Assembly (NCBI RefSeq): GCF_900104515.1
Contig: NZ_FNJL01000019.1
Coordinates: forward strand, 47,014-111,013
Direction of reading: 5' to 3'
Source: Paracidovorax cattleyae
Lineage (GTDB): Bacteria > Pseudomonadota > Gammaproteobacteria > Burkholderiales > Burkholderiaceae_C
Length of the DNA: 64,000 nt
Shown: positions 55,464 to 63,916 of the stretch, in pieces
How positions within the stretch are numbered: position 1 is the stretch's first letter
Layout: every line of letters starts with the position of its first letter
Position numbers and translations under genes: made by a program
Notes under the pieces: generated by a model
What the model was told of the DNA's origin: nothing
Seen by the model: only the letters and a program-made list of their open reading frames with translations
The model's database searches: none

Positions 55464-55665
55464 GCGGTCACCTCGGGTCAGGGGGCCCGCGCGCGGTGTC
55501 GTGCGCCGGGCAGGCGGTTCCCGGCCACGGTAGCACGGAACCGCCCGCCGCGCATGTGTCCGCGTGTTTCCAAGGCGGGTTTCCGGGCAGCGGCCTGGCG
55601 GCCTGCGCGGGCCGCCGGAGCCGGCCGACGTGCGTGCCGCCCATGGTGCTGGCATGCTCGGGGGG

Positions 55666-56532
55666 ATGGATGCCTGGATCGATACCCATTGCCACCTCGA
55701 CGAGTTCGAAGCCCATGCGGGCCGGGACTACCTGGACAGGGTGCGCGCGGAAGCGGCGCGTGCCGGGGTCGCGCATTGCGTGCTGCCCGCGGTGGAGCGG
55801 TGCAACCTGGAGGCCGTCCGCACGCTGGCGCACCGCCACGGCGACAGCTATGCGCTGGGCATCCACCCGCTTTTCACCGGCCGGGCGGACGACGGCGATC
55901 TCGGCGTGCTGGCGCAGGCGCTGGAGCAGCATGCGGCGGACCCGCGCCTCGTGGCGGTGGGCGAGATCGGGCTCGACTTCTTCGTGAAGGACCTGGACCC
56001 GGCGCGGCAGGAGCATTTCTTCCGCGAGCAGCTGCGGCTCGCGCGGCGCAGCCGGCTGCCCGTGATCCTGCACACCCGGCGTTCGGTGGACAAGGTGCTC
56101 AAGGGCCTGCGCGACGTGGGGGCCGAGGGCGGCATCGCCCATGCGTTCAACGGCAGTCTGCAGCAGGCGCGCGGCTTCATCGACCTGGGCTTCAGGCTCG
56201 GCTTCGGCGGGGCGGTGACCTTCGACCGCGCCCTGCAGCTGCGCCGGCTGGCGGCCGAGCTGCCGCTGGAATCCATCGTGCTGGAAACCGACGCGCCGGA
56301 CATCCCGCCGCACTGGCTCTACGTGACGGCGGCCGAGCGGGCGGCGGGTGCGGCGCCGGCGCGCAACATGCCGGGCGAGCTGCCGCGCATCGCGCAGGTG
56401 GTGGCGCAGCTGCGCGGCATGCCGGTGGAGGCGCTGGCCCGGGCCGCGCACGTGAATTCACTGGCGGCGCTGCCGCGCCTGGCGGTGCTGCTGCCGGCGC
56501 CTGCGCAGGCCCGCCGGGCGACTACCGAATAG
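55666..56532 (+). CDS. TatD family metal-dependent hydrolase
   Basis: 288 residues from ATG 55666. Metal ligands: DTHCHLDEFE, GEIGLDFF, VILHTRR, IAHAFNGS and LETDAPD, all intact. TatD-type enzymes are 3'-5' DNA exonucleases or related phosphoesterases. The name comes from E. coli operon position; there is no functional link to the tatABC genes 17 kb away. Several ATG codons are available at the start; 55666 gives MDAWIDTHCHLD, closest to homologues. Confidence 0.92.
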   Translation: MDAWIDTHCHLDEFEAHAGRDYLDRVRAEAARAGVAHCVLPAVERCNLEAVRTLAHRHGDSYALGIHPLFTGRADDGDLGVLAQALEQHAADPRLVAVGEIGLDFFVKDLDPARQEHFFREQLRLARRSRLPVILHTRRSVDKVLKGLRDVGAEGGIAHAFNGSLQQARGFIDLGFRLGFGGAVTFDRALQLRRLAAELPLESIVLETDAPDIPPHWLYVTAAERAAGAAPARNMPGELPRIAQVVAQLRGMPVEALARAAHVNSLAALPRLAVLLPAPAQARRATTE

Positions 56533-56547
56533 CTACCATTGGCACGC

Positions 56548-57147
56548 ATGCCCCGTTCGTCCCCTCCGACCCGTTTGCCCGACATCCCTCCCGCCGACCC
56601 GCAGCCCGCAGCAGCCCTGCGCCTGACGGGGCTGGCGCCGGTCGTCTCGGAGCGCACGGTGGTGCTGGTGCTGGGCAGCTTCCCGGGCGTGGCGTCGCTG
56701 CGCGCGGGGCAGTACTACGGCCATCCGCAGAACCATTTCTGGCCCATCCTGCAGGCGCTGTGGCCGCAGCACCCGCTGCCCGGCCGGGACCGCTACGCGG
56801 AGCGCTGCGCCTGGCTGCTGGACCGCGGGCTGGGGCTGTGGGATGTGTACGCGGCCTGCGAGCGCGAGGGCAGCCTGGACACCAGCATCCGCAACGCGGC
56901 GGTGAACGATTTCGCGGCGCTGCGGCCGCGCTGCCACCGCCTTTCGGCCATCGCCCACAATGGCGGGGAAAGCTTCAGGCACGCGCGTGCCGTGCGCGCC
57001 GCCCTGGGCCTGCCGGCCGGGCTGCAGGAAGGGCCGGTGCCGTCGCTGCGCCTGCCCTCCACCAGCCCCGCGAACGCGTCCTGGAGCTTCGAGCGCAAGC
57101 GTGCCGCCTGGGCCGAGGCGCTGGCCCCCTTTGGATTGATGGATTGA
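56548..57147 (+). CDS. Hypoxanthine-DNA glycosylase-like protein (UDG superfamily)
   Basis: 199 residues. VVLVLGSFPGVASLRAGQYYGHPQNHFWPIL is the N-terminal motif of the DNA-deoxyinosine (hypoxanthine) glycosylase branch of the UDG superfamily; LPSTSPANASWSFERKRAAW near the end is the second conserved block. It would excise deaminated bases in base-excision repair. ATG 56548 is preferred to a TTG three codons upstream. The next gene starts at the base following the stop codon. Confidence 0.85.
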   Translation: MPRSSPPTRLPDIPPADPQPAAALRLTGLAPVVSERTVVLVLGSFPGVASLRAGQYYGHPQNHFWPILQALWPQHPLPGRDRYAERCAWLLDRGLGLWDVYAACEREGSLDTSIRNAAVNDFAALRPRCHRLSAIAHNGGESFRHARAVRAALGLPAGLQEGPVPSLRLPSTSPANASWSFERKRAAWAEALAPFGLMD

Positions 57148-57912
57148 ATGACCACCCGCAAGAAAGCCGCAGCCGCCGAGCTGCCCGAAGTCAGCGTTTC
57201 CGATGACGGCGACGTGCGCCACCTGCACCTGGGCACGCCCTGGATCCAGGGTTCCATGCGCATCGACGAGCCCTTCGACATCGAACTGGAGTACGTGCAG
57301 CGCATGATGGCCTGGCTGCTGTTCGTGGAGCCTGCCAGCGTGGGCAAGCGGCATGCGATGCAGCTGGGCCTGGGCGCGGGTGCGATCACCAAGTTCTGCC
57401 ACAAGAAGCTGCGCATGTGCTGCACGGCGATCGAGCTCAACCCGCAGGTGCTGGCCGTCTGCCGCGCATGGTTCAAGCTGCCGCCCGACGGGCCGAAGCT
57501 GCGCGTGGTGCTGGCCGATGCCGCGCAGGAGATCCGCAAGCCCGAGTGGCACGGCACGGTCGATGCGCTGGCCGTGGACCTGTACGACCACGAGGCCGCG
57601 GCGCCGGTGCTCGACAGCGCGGAGTTCTACGCCGACTGCCGCGCGCTGCTCACCGAGGACGGCGCGATGACGGTGAACCTCTTCGGCCGCTCTTCCAGCT
57701 ACGAGCGCAGCCTCGGGCGCATGGCCGAGGCCTTCGGCGCCGACGCGCTCTGGGCCTTCAAGCCCACGCGCGAGGGCAACACCGTGGTGCTGGCCCAGCG
57801 CACGCCGTCGCGGCCGCGCCGCGCCGACCTGCTGGCACGCGCCGATGCGGTGCAGGTGCGGTGGGACCTGCCTGCGGCGAAGTGGCCGCGCGTGTTCAAG
57901 CCGGTGGAGTGA
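57148..57912 (+). CDS. Spermidine synthase-like methyltransferase-fold protein
   Basis: 254 residues with a Rossmann fold. MQLGLGAGAITKFCHKKLRM is the SAM-type motif I, followed by CTAIELNPQVLAVCRAWF and a VDALAVDLYDHEAAAP region. It resembles spermidine synthases but lacks the N-terminal beta domain of true SpeE, so the substrate is uncertain. The ATG is adjacent to the stop of the preceding gene. The GspE-like gene follows after 6 bases. Confidence 0.75.
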   Translation: MTTRKKAAAAELPEVSVSDDGDVRHLHLGTPWIQGSMRIDEPFDIELEYVQRMMAWLLFVEPASVGKRHAMQLGLGAGAITKFCHKKLRMCCTAIELNPQVLAVCRAWFKLPPDGPKLRVVLADAAQEIRKPEWHGTVDALAVDLYDHEAAAPVLDSAEFYADCRALLTEDGAMTVNLFGRSSSYERSLGRMAEAFGADALWAFKPTREGNTVVLAQRTPSRPRRADLLARADAVQVRWDLPAAKWPRVFKPVE

Positions 57913-57918
57913 CGCGCG

Positions 57919-59757
57919 ATGAGCCGCAGCCTGCTTCCCCCCCATGACGCCGCCGGGCCCGCGGCGCCGGCCGGATTCGCGGGCCCCCTCGACTGGCGGC
58001 GCATCGTCGAGTGGCTGCGCGCCGACGGCGTGATCTCGCAGGAGGAGGCCGCGCGCACCATCGCGCGCTGCTCGCAGGCCGAGAGCCGCCAGCATCCGCT
58101 GGTGCGGCTGGCCAGCGTGGCGATGGCGCGCGCGAGCGACGGCAGGCCGCTGGACCTGGAGAGCCTGACCGAATACCTGGCCGGCCGCAGCGGCCTGGCC
58201 TACCTGCGCATCGATCCGCTCAAGGTGGACGTGGGCCGCGTGGCCGACATGATGAGCGCGAGCTACGCCGAGCGGCACCGGGTGCTGCCCGTGCAGGTCA
58301 CGCCGCGCGAGATCGTGGTGGCCACGGCCGAGCCGTTCGTCGATGACTGGGTGGCCGAGGTGGAGCGCCAGTCGCGCCGCGCCGTGCGCCGCGTGGTCGC
58401 CAACCCGCAGGACATCCACCGCTACACGGCGGAATTCTTCGCGCTGGCCAAGTCGGTGAAGGCGGCGCAGAAGGCCGGCGGCGCGAGCGCGGGCAGCAGC
58501 TTCGAGCAGCTGGTGGAACTGGGCCGCAGCAACAAGCAGCTGGACGCGAACGACCAGGGCGTGGTCAAGGTGGTGGACTGGCTCTGGCAGTACGCCTTCG
58601 ACCAGCGCGCGAGCGACATCCACCTGGAGCCGCGGCGCGAGCAGGGCGTGATCCGCTTCCGCATCGACGGGGTGCTGCATCCGGTGTACCAGATGCCCAT
58701 GGGTGTGCTGAACGCCATGGTGTCGCGCGTGAAGCTGCTGGGCCGCATGGACGTGGTCGAGAAGCGCCGCCCGCAGGACGGCCGCATCAAGACCCGCAAC
58801 CCGCGCGGCGACGAGGTGGAAATGCGCCTCTCCACCCTGCCCACGGCCTTCGGCGAGAAGATGGTGATGCGCATCTTCGATCCGGACAACACCGTCAAGG
58901 ACCTGGACGCGCTGGGCTTCTCGCCGCACGACGCGCAGCGCTGGGAGGCGCTGGTGCAGCGGCCCCACGGCATCATCCTGGTGACCGGGCCCACGGGCTC
59001 GGGCAAGACCACGACGCTCTACTCCACCCTCAAGCGCCTGGCCACCGAGGAGGTGAACGTGAGCACCGTGGAAGACCCGATCGAGATGATCGAGCCGAGC
59101 TTCAACCAGACGCAGGTGCAGCCGCAGCTCGACTTCAGCTTCGCGGAAGGCCTGCGCGCGCTCATGCGGCAGGACCCGGACATCCTGATGGTGGGCGAGA
59201 TCCGCGACCTGGAGACGGCGGACATGGCCGTGCAGGCCGCGCTCACGGGCCACCTGGTGTTCTCCACGCTGCATACCAACGATGCCCCGTCGGCCATCAG
59301 CCGCCTGATGGAGCTGGGCGTGCCGCCCTACCTCATCAATGCCACGCTGCTGGGCGTGCTGGCGCAGCGGCTGGTGCGCACGCTCTGCAAGCAGTGCCGC
59401 CAGCGCGACGAGGCGGCGGGCATCGATCGGCTGGCGGAAGTGGTGCGACCCTGGAAGATCACGGGCGGCTACCACCCCTACCGGCCGGTGGGCTGCGTGG
59501 ACTGCCGCATGACCGGCTTCCACGGCCGCATGGGGCTCTACGAGTTGCTCGCCGTGAGCGAGGCGCTGAAGGAGCGCATCACCCAGTCGCCCTCCATCGA
59601 CGCGCTGCGGCGGCAGGCGCTGCAGGACGGCATGCGCCCCCTTCGGCTCGCCGGCGCACTGCGCGTGGCCGAGGGCGTGACCACGCTCGAAGAGGTCATC
59701 GCCGCGACGCCACCGCTGGAGTCACGTGACCGGGCCGCACCACCGGCTGTCACCTGA
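57919..59757 (+). CDS. GspE/PilB/VirB11-type secretion ATPase
   Basis: 612 residues. The N-terminal T2SSE_N-like domain is followed by the ATPase core: Walker A GPTGSGKTTTLYS, Asp box and Walker B (RQDPDILMVGEIRDLETADMAVQAALTGH), His box, and a zinc tetracysteine motif (CKQC ... CVDC). This is the type II secretion or type IV pilus assembly ATPase family. No gspF, pilC or pseudopilin gene is adjacent, so its system is encoded elsewhere or it works alone. A strong hairpin terminator follows. Confidence 0.9.
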   Translation: MSRSLLPPHDAAGPAAPAGFAGPLDWRRIVEWLRADGVISQEEAARTIARCSQAESRQHPLVRLASVAMARASDGRPLDLESLTEYLAGRSGLAYLRIDPLKVDVGRVADMMSASYAERHRVLPVQVTPREIVVATAEPFVDDWVAEVERQSRRAVRRVVANPQDIHRYTAEFFALAKSVKAAQKAGGASAGSSFEQLVELGRSNKQLDANDQGVVKVVDWLWQYAFDQRASDIHLEPRREQGVIRFRIDGVLHPVYQMPMGVLNAMVSRVKLLGRMDVVEKRRPQDGRIKTRNPRGDEVEMRLSTLPTAFGEKMVMRIFDPDNTVKDLDALGFSPHDAQRWEALVQRPHGIILVTGPTGSGKTTTLYSTLKRLATEEVNVSTVEDPIEMIEPSFNQTQVQPQLDFSFAEGLRALMRQDPDILMVGEIRDLETADMAVQAALTGHLVFSTLHTNDAPSAISRLMELGVPPYLINATLLGVLAQRLVRTLCKQCRQRDEAAGIDRLAEVVRPWKITGGYHPYRPVGCVDCRMTGFHGRMGLYELLAVSEALKERITQSPSIDALRRQALQDGMRPLRLAGALRVAEGVTTLEEVIAATPPLESRDRAAPPAVT

Positions 59758-59788
59758 ACTCCATTCCGCAAGCCGAAAATCTTGAAGT

Positions 59789-59815
59789 CCGTCCCGGTCT
59801 CCGGGACGGTGTTTT
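59789..59815 (+). terminator. Intrinsic terminator after the GspE-like gene
   Basis: Nine-base perfect stem CCGTCCCGG, loop TCT, CCGGGACGG, followed by TGTTTT. Placed 31 bases after the stop codon. A classic rho-independent shape. Confidence 0.75.
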
Positions 59816-59925
59816 CGCTGGGCGCGTTGCGGTTTTCCCTAGGTGCCGGATAGGTGGTATCCACATCGATGTGGCAGGGGGGTGATTGCACAATCGCCCG
59901 TCAACTTCGTGTAAGGAGTCGTTTC

Positions 59926-60414
59926 GTGAAAATAAAGAGCCAGAAAGATTTCTTCTCAGGCCTCATGTTCATGGGTGTGGGGGTCGCTTTCGCGGTCGGC
60001 GCCACCAATTACAGCGTCGGCAACGGCGCGCGCATGGGTCCTGGGTATTTCCCGCTGATCCTGGGCATCCTGCTCGCCATCCTGGGGGCGGCCATCACCT
60101 TCTATGCCACCGTGGTGGAGAGCGCCGATGGCGACAAGATCGGCAAGTGGGCCTGGAAGCCGCTGTTCTTCATCCTCGCTTCCAACTTCGCTTTCGGCGT
60201 GCTGCTCGCCGGCCTGCCGAGCTTCGGCGTACCGGCCATGGGCCTGATCGTCGCCATCTACGCGCTCGTGTTCATCGCGAGCTTGGCGGGCGATACCTTC
60301 AACGCCAAGGAAGTGTTCATCCTCGCCACCATCCTCGCGGTGGGCAGCTACGTGGCTTTCGTGTGGGCGCTGAAACTGCAGTTCCCCGTGTGGCCCAGTT
60401 TCATTTCGGGTTGA
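59926..60414 (+). CDS. tctB: Tripartite tricarboxylate transporter, small membrane subunit
   Basis: 162 residues from GTG 59926, with AAGGAG upstream. Four hydrophobic segments; FFSGLMFMGVGVAFAVGATNYSVGNGARMGPGYFPLILGILLAILG is the TctB signature. With TctA and a periplasmic TctC-type (Bug) binding protein it imports organic acids. tctA follows after 18 bases. No tctC is in the window, so the binding protein must be supplied from elsewhere. Confidence 0.9.
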   Translation: MKIKSQKDFFSGLMFMGVGVAFAVGATNYSVGNGARMGPGYFPLILGILLAILGAAITFYATVVESADGDKIGKWAWKPLFFILASNFAFGVLLAGLPSFGVPAMGLIVAIYALVFIASLAGDTFNAKEVFILATILAVGSYVAFVWALKLQFPVWPSFISG

Positions 60415-60432
60415 GCGGGAGCATCGAAAACC

Positions 60433-61944
60433 ATGGAATTGTTTGACAACCTGGCGACCGGCTTCGGCGTCGCCTTCACCTTCCAGAACCTCATCTACTG
60501 CCTGATCGGCTGTATTTTGGGGACGCTGATCGGCGTGCTGCCCGGCATCGGGCCCGTGGCGACCATCGCCATGCTGCTGCCCGCCACCTACGCGCTGCCG
60601 CCCGTGGCCGCGCTCATCATGCTGGCCGGCATCTACTACGGTGCGCAGTACGGTGGCTCGACCACCGCGATTCTCGTGAACCTGCCGGGCGAGTCATCCT
60701 CGGTGGTGACCGTGATCGACGGCTACCAGATGGCGCGCAAGGGCCGCGCGGGCCCGGCGCTCGCCGCCGCCGGCCTGGGCTCGTTCTTCGCGGGCTGCGT
60801 GGGAACGCTGATCCTGGCCGCCTTCGCCCCGCCGCTGACCGAAGTGGCCTTCAAGTTCGGCCCCGCCGAGTACTTCTCGCTGATGGTGCTGGGCCTGATC
60901 GGCGCCGTGGTGCTGGCCTCGGGCTCGCTGCTCAAGGCCGTGGCCATGATCGTGCTGGGCCTGCTGCTCGGCCTGGTGGGCACCGACGTGAACTCGGGCG
61001 TGGCCCGCTACAGCTTCGACATTCCCGAGCTGACCGACGGCATCAACTTCGTCGTGATCGCCATGGGCGTGTTCGGCTACGGTGAAATCATCGCCAACCT
61101 CTCCAAGCCCGAGGACGACCGCGAGGTGTTCACGGCCAAGGTGCAGGGCCTGTTCCCCACCAAGGAAGACTTCAAGCGCATGATTCCCGCCGTGCTGCGC
61201 GGCACCTCGCTCGGCGCGGCCCTGGGCATCCTGCCCGGCGGCGGTGCGCTGCTGGCGGCCTTCGCGGCCTACACGATCGAGAAGAAGACCAAGCTGAAGC
61301 CGGGCGAAGTGCCCTTCGGCAAGGGCAACATCCGCGGCGTGGCGGCCCCCGAGTCGGCCAACAACGCCGGTGCGCAGACCTCCTTCATCCCGCTGCTGAC
61401 GCTGGGCATCCCGCCCAACGCCGTGATGGCGCTGATGGTGGGTGCCATGACCATCCACAACATCCAGCCGGGCCCGCAGGTGATGACCAGCAACCCCGAG
61501 CTGTTCTGGGGCCTGATCGCCTCGATGTGGATCGGCAACGCGATGCTGATCATCCTGAACCTGCCGCTGATCGGCATGTGGATCAAGCTGCTCACCGTGC
61601 CCTACCGCTGGCTGTTCCCCTCCATCGTGCTGTTCTGCGCGGTGGGCGTGTACGGCACGAACAACAACACGTTCGACGTGTGGCTGGTCGGCATCTTCGG
61701 CTTCATCGGCTATATCTTCCACAAGCTGGGCACCGAGCCGGCGCCCCTGCTGCTGGGCTTCATCCTGGGCCCGATGATGGAAGAGAACCTGCGCCGCGCG
61801 CTGCTGCTGTCCCGCGGCGACTGGAGCGTGTTCGTCACGCGCCCGATCTCCGCCGGCCTGCTCGCCGCCGCCGTGCTGCTGCTCGTCATCGTGCTGCTGC
61901 CGGCCGTGAGCAAGAAGCGCGAGGAAGCCTTCGTCGAGGACTGA
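60433..61944 (+). CDS. tctA: Tripartite tricarboxylate transporter, large membrane subunit
   Basis: 503 residues, about eleven or twelve membrane segments. CILGTLIGVLPGIGPVATIAMLLP and YYGAQYGGSTTAILVNLPGE near the N-terminus, and the repeat GAALGILPGGGALLAAFAAY with PESANNAGAQTSFIPLLTLGIPPN, are TctA hallmarks. The substrate may be citrate or another carboxylate. Terminated by a strong hairpin. Confidence 0.94.
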   Translation: MELFDNLATGFGVAFTFQNLIYCLIGCILGTLIGVLPGIGPVATIAMLLPATYALPPVAALIMLAGIYYGAQYGGSTTAILVNLPGESSSVVTVIDGYQMARKGRAGPALAAAGLGSFFAGCVGTLILAAFAPPLTEVAFKFGPAEYFSLMVLGLIGAVVLASGSLLKAVAMIVLGLLLGLVGTDVNSGVARYSFDIPELTDGINFVVIAMGVFGYGEIIANLSKPEDDREVFTAKVQGLFPTKEDFKRMIPAVLRGTSLGAALGILPGGGALLAAFAAYTIEKKTKLKPGEVPFGKGNIRGVAAPESANNAGAQTSFIPLLTLGIPPNAVMALMVGAMTIHNIQPGPQVMTSNPELFWGLIASMWIGNAMLIILNLPLIGMWIKLLTVPYRWLFPSIVLFCAVGVYGTNNNTFDVWLVGIFGFIGYIFHKLGTEPAPLLLGFILGPMMEENLRRALLLSRGDWSVFVTRPISAGLLAAAVLLLVIVLLPAVSKKREEAFVED

Positions 61945-61981
61945 CCCGCCCAGGGCACATCCTCTTCCACGATTGGGAAAG

Positions 61982-62007
61982 ACGGCACCTTCGGGTGCCG
62001 TTTTTTC
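61982..62007 (+). terminator. Intrinsic terminator after tctA
   Basis: Eight-base perfect stem ACGGCACC, loop TTCG, GGTGCCGT, followed by six T. A UUCG tetraloop with a T-run is the clearest rho-independent terminator in the window. It also separates tctA from the convergent accessory operon. Confidence 0.9.
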
Positions 62008-62020
62008 TTGGGCGGGCGAG

Positions 62021-62413
62021 TCAGGGCATGGCGGCGGAATCGGGCAGGGGCGGGCAGCCGGTGCATTCGGGGGGGATGTTTTCGAAGACGACGTCGCGGC
62101 CAATGCGGACCTTGTTCATGGGCGGATAGAGGTACCAGTACAGCTGGCCGTTGATCCACAGGTCCACGACCGCGCTTTCTCCGAGGAGAGCCGGTGGTTC
62201 AATCCGGTACAGACGGATGACGTGCGGATGGCGCATGTCCCAATGTGCCATCCGCTGGAGCCAGGAGGCTTCGTAGTAATCGAGGCGATAGACGTGCCGG
62301 GGGCTGTAGTGGCTTCTTTGGTATTCAGGGGTGGCGAGACTGCGTATGGTGACCCCAAGCGCTGCCATGCCGAGGAGCAGGGCGGCTGCCTTGAATCGAC
62401 GGGTGATGGTCAT
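62021..62413 (-). CDS. Small membrane-anchored protein, putative immunity protein (copy 1)
   Basis: 130 residues from ATG 62413; an upstream in-frame ATG at 62461 is possible. It has one N-terminal hydrophobic segment, then a soluble domain with YRLDYYEASWLQRMAHWD, VIRLYRIEPPALLGES and a C-terminal block with two Cys (PPECTGCPPLPDS). It is a clear paralogue of the next gene. Ends after GCPPLPDSAAMP. Function unknown; tandem paralogues behind a DUF6402 gene are typical of immunity proteins that protect against a polymorphic or type VI toxin (inference). Confidence 0.68.
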   Translation of the reverse strand: MTITRRFKAAALLLGMAALGVTIRSLATPEYQRSHYSPRHVYRLDYYEASWLQRMAHWDMRHPHVIRLYRIEPPALLGESAVVDLWINGQLYWYLYPPMNKVRIGRDVVFENIPPECTGCPPLPDSAAMP

Positions 62414-62516
62414 GGGAGCGGGATTGCTGGTACCACAGGGTGAGGCCCGTTGGATCTCCATGGCGTGCGTTGCCTTGGAGGGTGAATGCGATGGGGCAAG
62501 ACCTCCCCGGGACGGT

Positions 62517-62924
62517 TCAGGGCATTACTGCTGAGTCGGGCAGCGGTGGGCAGCCGGCGCATTCCGATGGAACATTCTCGAAAACGACATCGCGGCCGAC
62601 GCGGACCTTGTTCATGGGGTCTTCCGTGTACCAATAGAGCTCTCCATTCATCCAGAGATCGACCACCTTGCTTTCGCCGATCAAGGTGTCCGGCTGGACG
62701 CGGTACAGCCTCACGAATGCAGGCATCTTGAAATCGCGATGCAATAGTCCTTGCAGGAAAGAGGCTTCGTAGTATTCGATCCGATAGGCCTTGTAGGGGC
62801 TGACGGCGGTATGGAACAGGTGGGGGCGGGTGCCGTGCCACAGGCCAACAGCAATTGTGGCTATGAATAATATAGGGAATGAATTCCTGAGAATTCGCCT
62901 CTTTTTTTGATTTTTATTTACCAT
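62517..62924 (-). CDS. Small membrane-anchored protein, putative immunity protein (copy 2)
   Basis: 135 residues. A basic N-terminus and one hydrophobic segment (ILRNSFPILFIATIAVGLW) precede a domain that matches copy 1 closely: YRIEYYEASFLQGLLH, FVRLYRVQPDTLIGES, VVDLWMNGELYWY, VRVGRDVVFENVPSECAGCPPLPDS. Its start overlaps the DUF6402 stop by 7 bases, so it is translationally coupled to it. Unknown function; see copy 1. A/T-rich start, unlike core genes. Confidence 0.7.
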   Translation of the reverse strand: MVNKNQKKRRILRNSFPILFIATIAVGLWHGTRPHLFHTAVSPYKAYRIEYYEASFLQGLLHRDFKMPAFVRLYRVQPDTLIGESKVVDLWMNGELYWYTEDPMNKVRVGRDVVFENVPSECAGCPPLPDSAVMP

Positions 62925-63811
62925 GAAAATTTTTGTGGAAAAGGTAATTTGATTCGGTGCACATCTGAAACAACCATGAAATCACCACCTCTGTTGTTTT
63001 TCTCTCTCCAACGACGGAAGTCTTGGTTTTGTACGAGATATTTATGGCTTTGCACTGATTCGGGTGAATCGTCCGCTACTACATCCTCAATCGGCACAGT
63101 CAGATGTGTAAGGATTCCGCATTCCATTCCATTGAACCCCCAGCAACCAAGAGGTTGGGAAATAAAAGACTTTCCATCGTTGAAATCATAAGAATCCCGT
63201 AAATAGAATCCTAATTCGTCGATCTCGACCATGGCTTTACCGCTGCCCAATGGAGTAACGATACCTGTAACAGCCACCTTTAACTGAGCCTCACCCATGG
63301 CACCATAGAAATCGTCCATGGGGTCACTCATACGGCCAAAGACTAAGTAGTTGACCTGACAAGTTTTGTCAAGGATTTTGGCAGGAAGAGTCAGATCACC
63401 AAATCGCCAGCATTGCTGCTGCCTGCCCTTGTTGTGCCGTTCTACTTGGTCTCTCAACTGTGCAATCCCTGCTGGACTTGCCCAATTCGTGCGCAGCCTA
63501 TCCATGGCCGCCTGTACTCTTGCAAATCCCAGAGCCCATCCCATTGAGATGGTGGTCTCATCAAGCTGTGCTGACGGCAGTTGGCTTAGGCGTTGCCCTT
63601 CCACGCTGCCTTTGACCTCGGGCGTCATCTGGTAAGCCGCCCCATTGAACCACCGCTCCATCAACGCCGCAGCCACCGGCCACCCCAGCCGCGAACGCAT
63701 CACGGACGGGATATCGCGCAACTGGAACAGCGGCGTTGCATATTTGGGCTTGTTGCTCCGCCCGAGAATGGCTTGCAGCGCCTCCTGCGGCGCTTTCATC
63801 AGATCGACCAT
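62918..63811 (-). CDS. DUF6402 family protein
   Basis: 297 residues from ATG 63811, which has a strong site (GGGAGGAAAG). The C-terminal part, MDDFYGAMGEAQLKVAVTGIVTP ... GFYLRDSYDFNDGKSFISQPLGCWGFN, is the DUF6402 signature. No signal peptide. Such genes often lie in type VI secretion or polymorphic toxin loci in Burkholderiales, with small immunity-like genes after them, as here. Whether it is a toxin, an adaptor or a carrier is unknown. Confidence 0.75.
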   Translation of the reverse strand: MVDLMKAPQEALQAILGRSNKPKYATPLFQLRDIPSVMRSRLGWPVAAALMERWFNGAAYQMTPEVKGSVEGQRLSQLPSAQLDETTISMGWALGFARVQAAMDRLRTNWASPAGIAQLRDQVERHNKGRQQQCWRFGDLTLPAKILDKTCQVNYLVFGRMSDPMDDFYGAMGEAQLKVAVTGIVTPLGSGKAMVEIDELGFYLRDSYDFNDGKSFISQPLGCWGFNGMECGILTHLTVPIEDVVADDSPESVQSHKYLVQNQDFRRWREKNNRGGDFMVVSDVHRIKLPFPQKFSW

Positions 63812-63916
63812 CTTTCCTCCCTCTTCATCTCGCGCTGCACTGCGCAGCACGATGACCGGCGCGGATTATGCGAAGAGATTCGGCTCAAAACCCTCTCTGG
63901 CACGGTAGGGAACCTC

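Noticed and set aside
62410..62841. Alternative minus-strand frame overlapping both immunity-like genes
   Set aside because: Pro/Arg-rich product in the wrong frame; the paralogous pair in the other frame is clearly conserved between its two copies.
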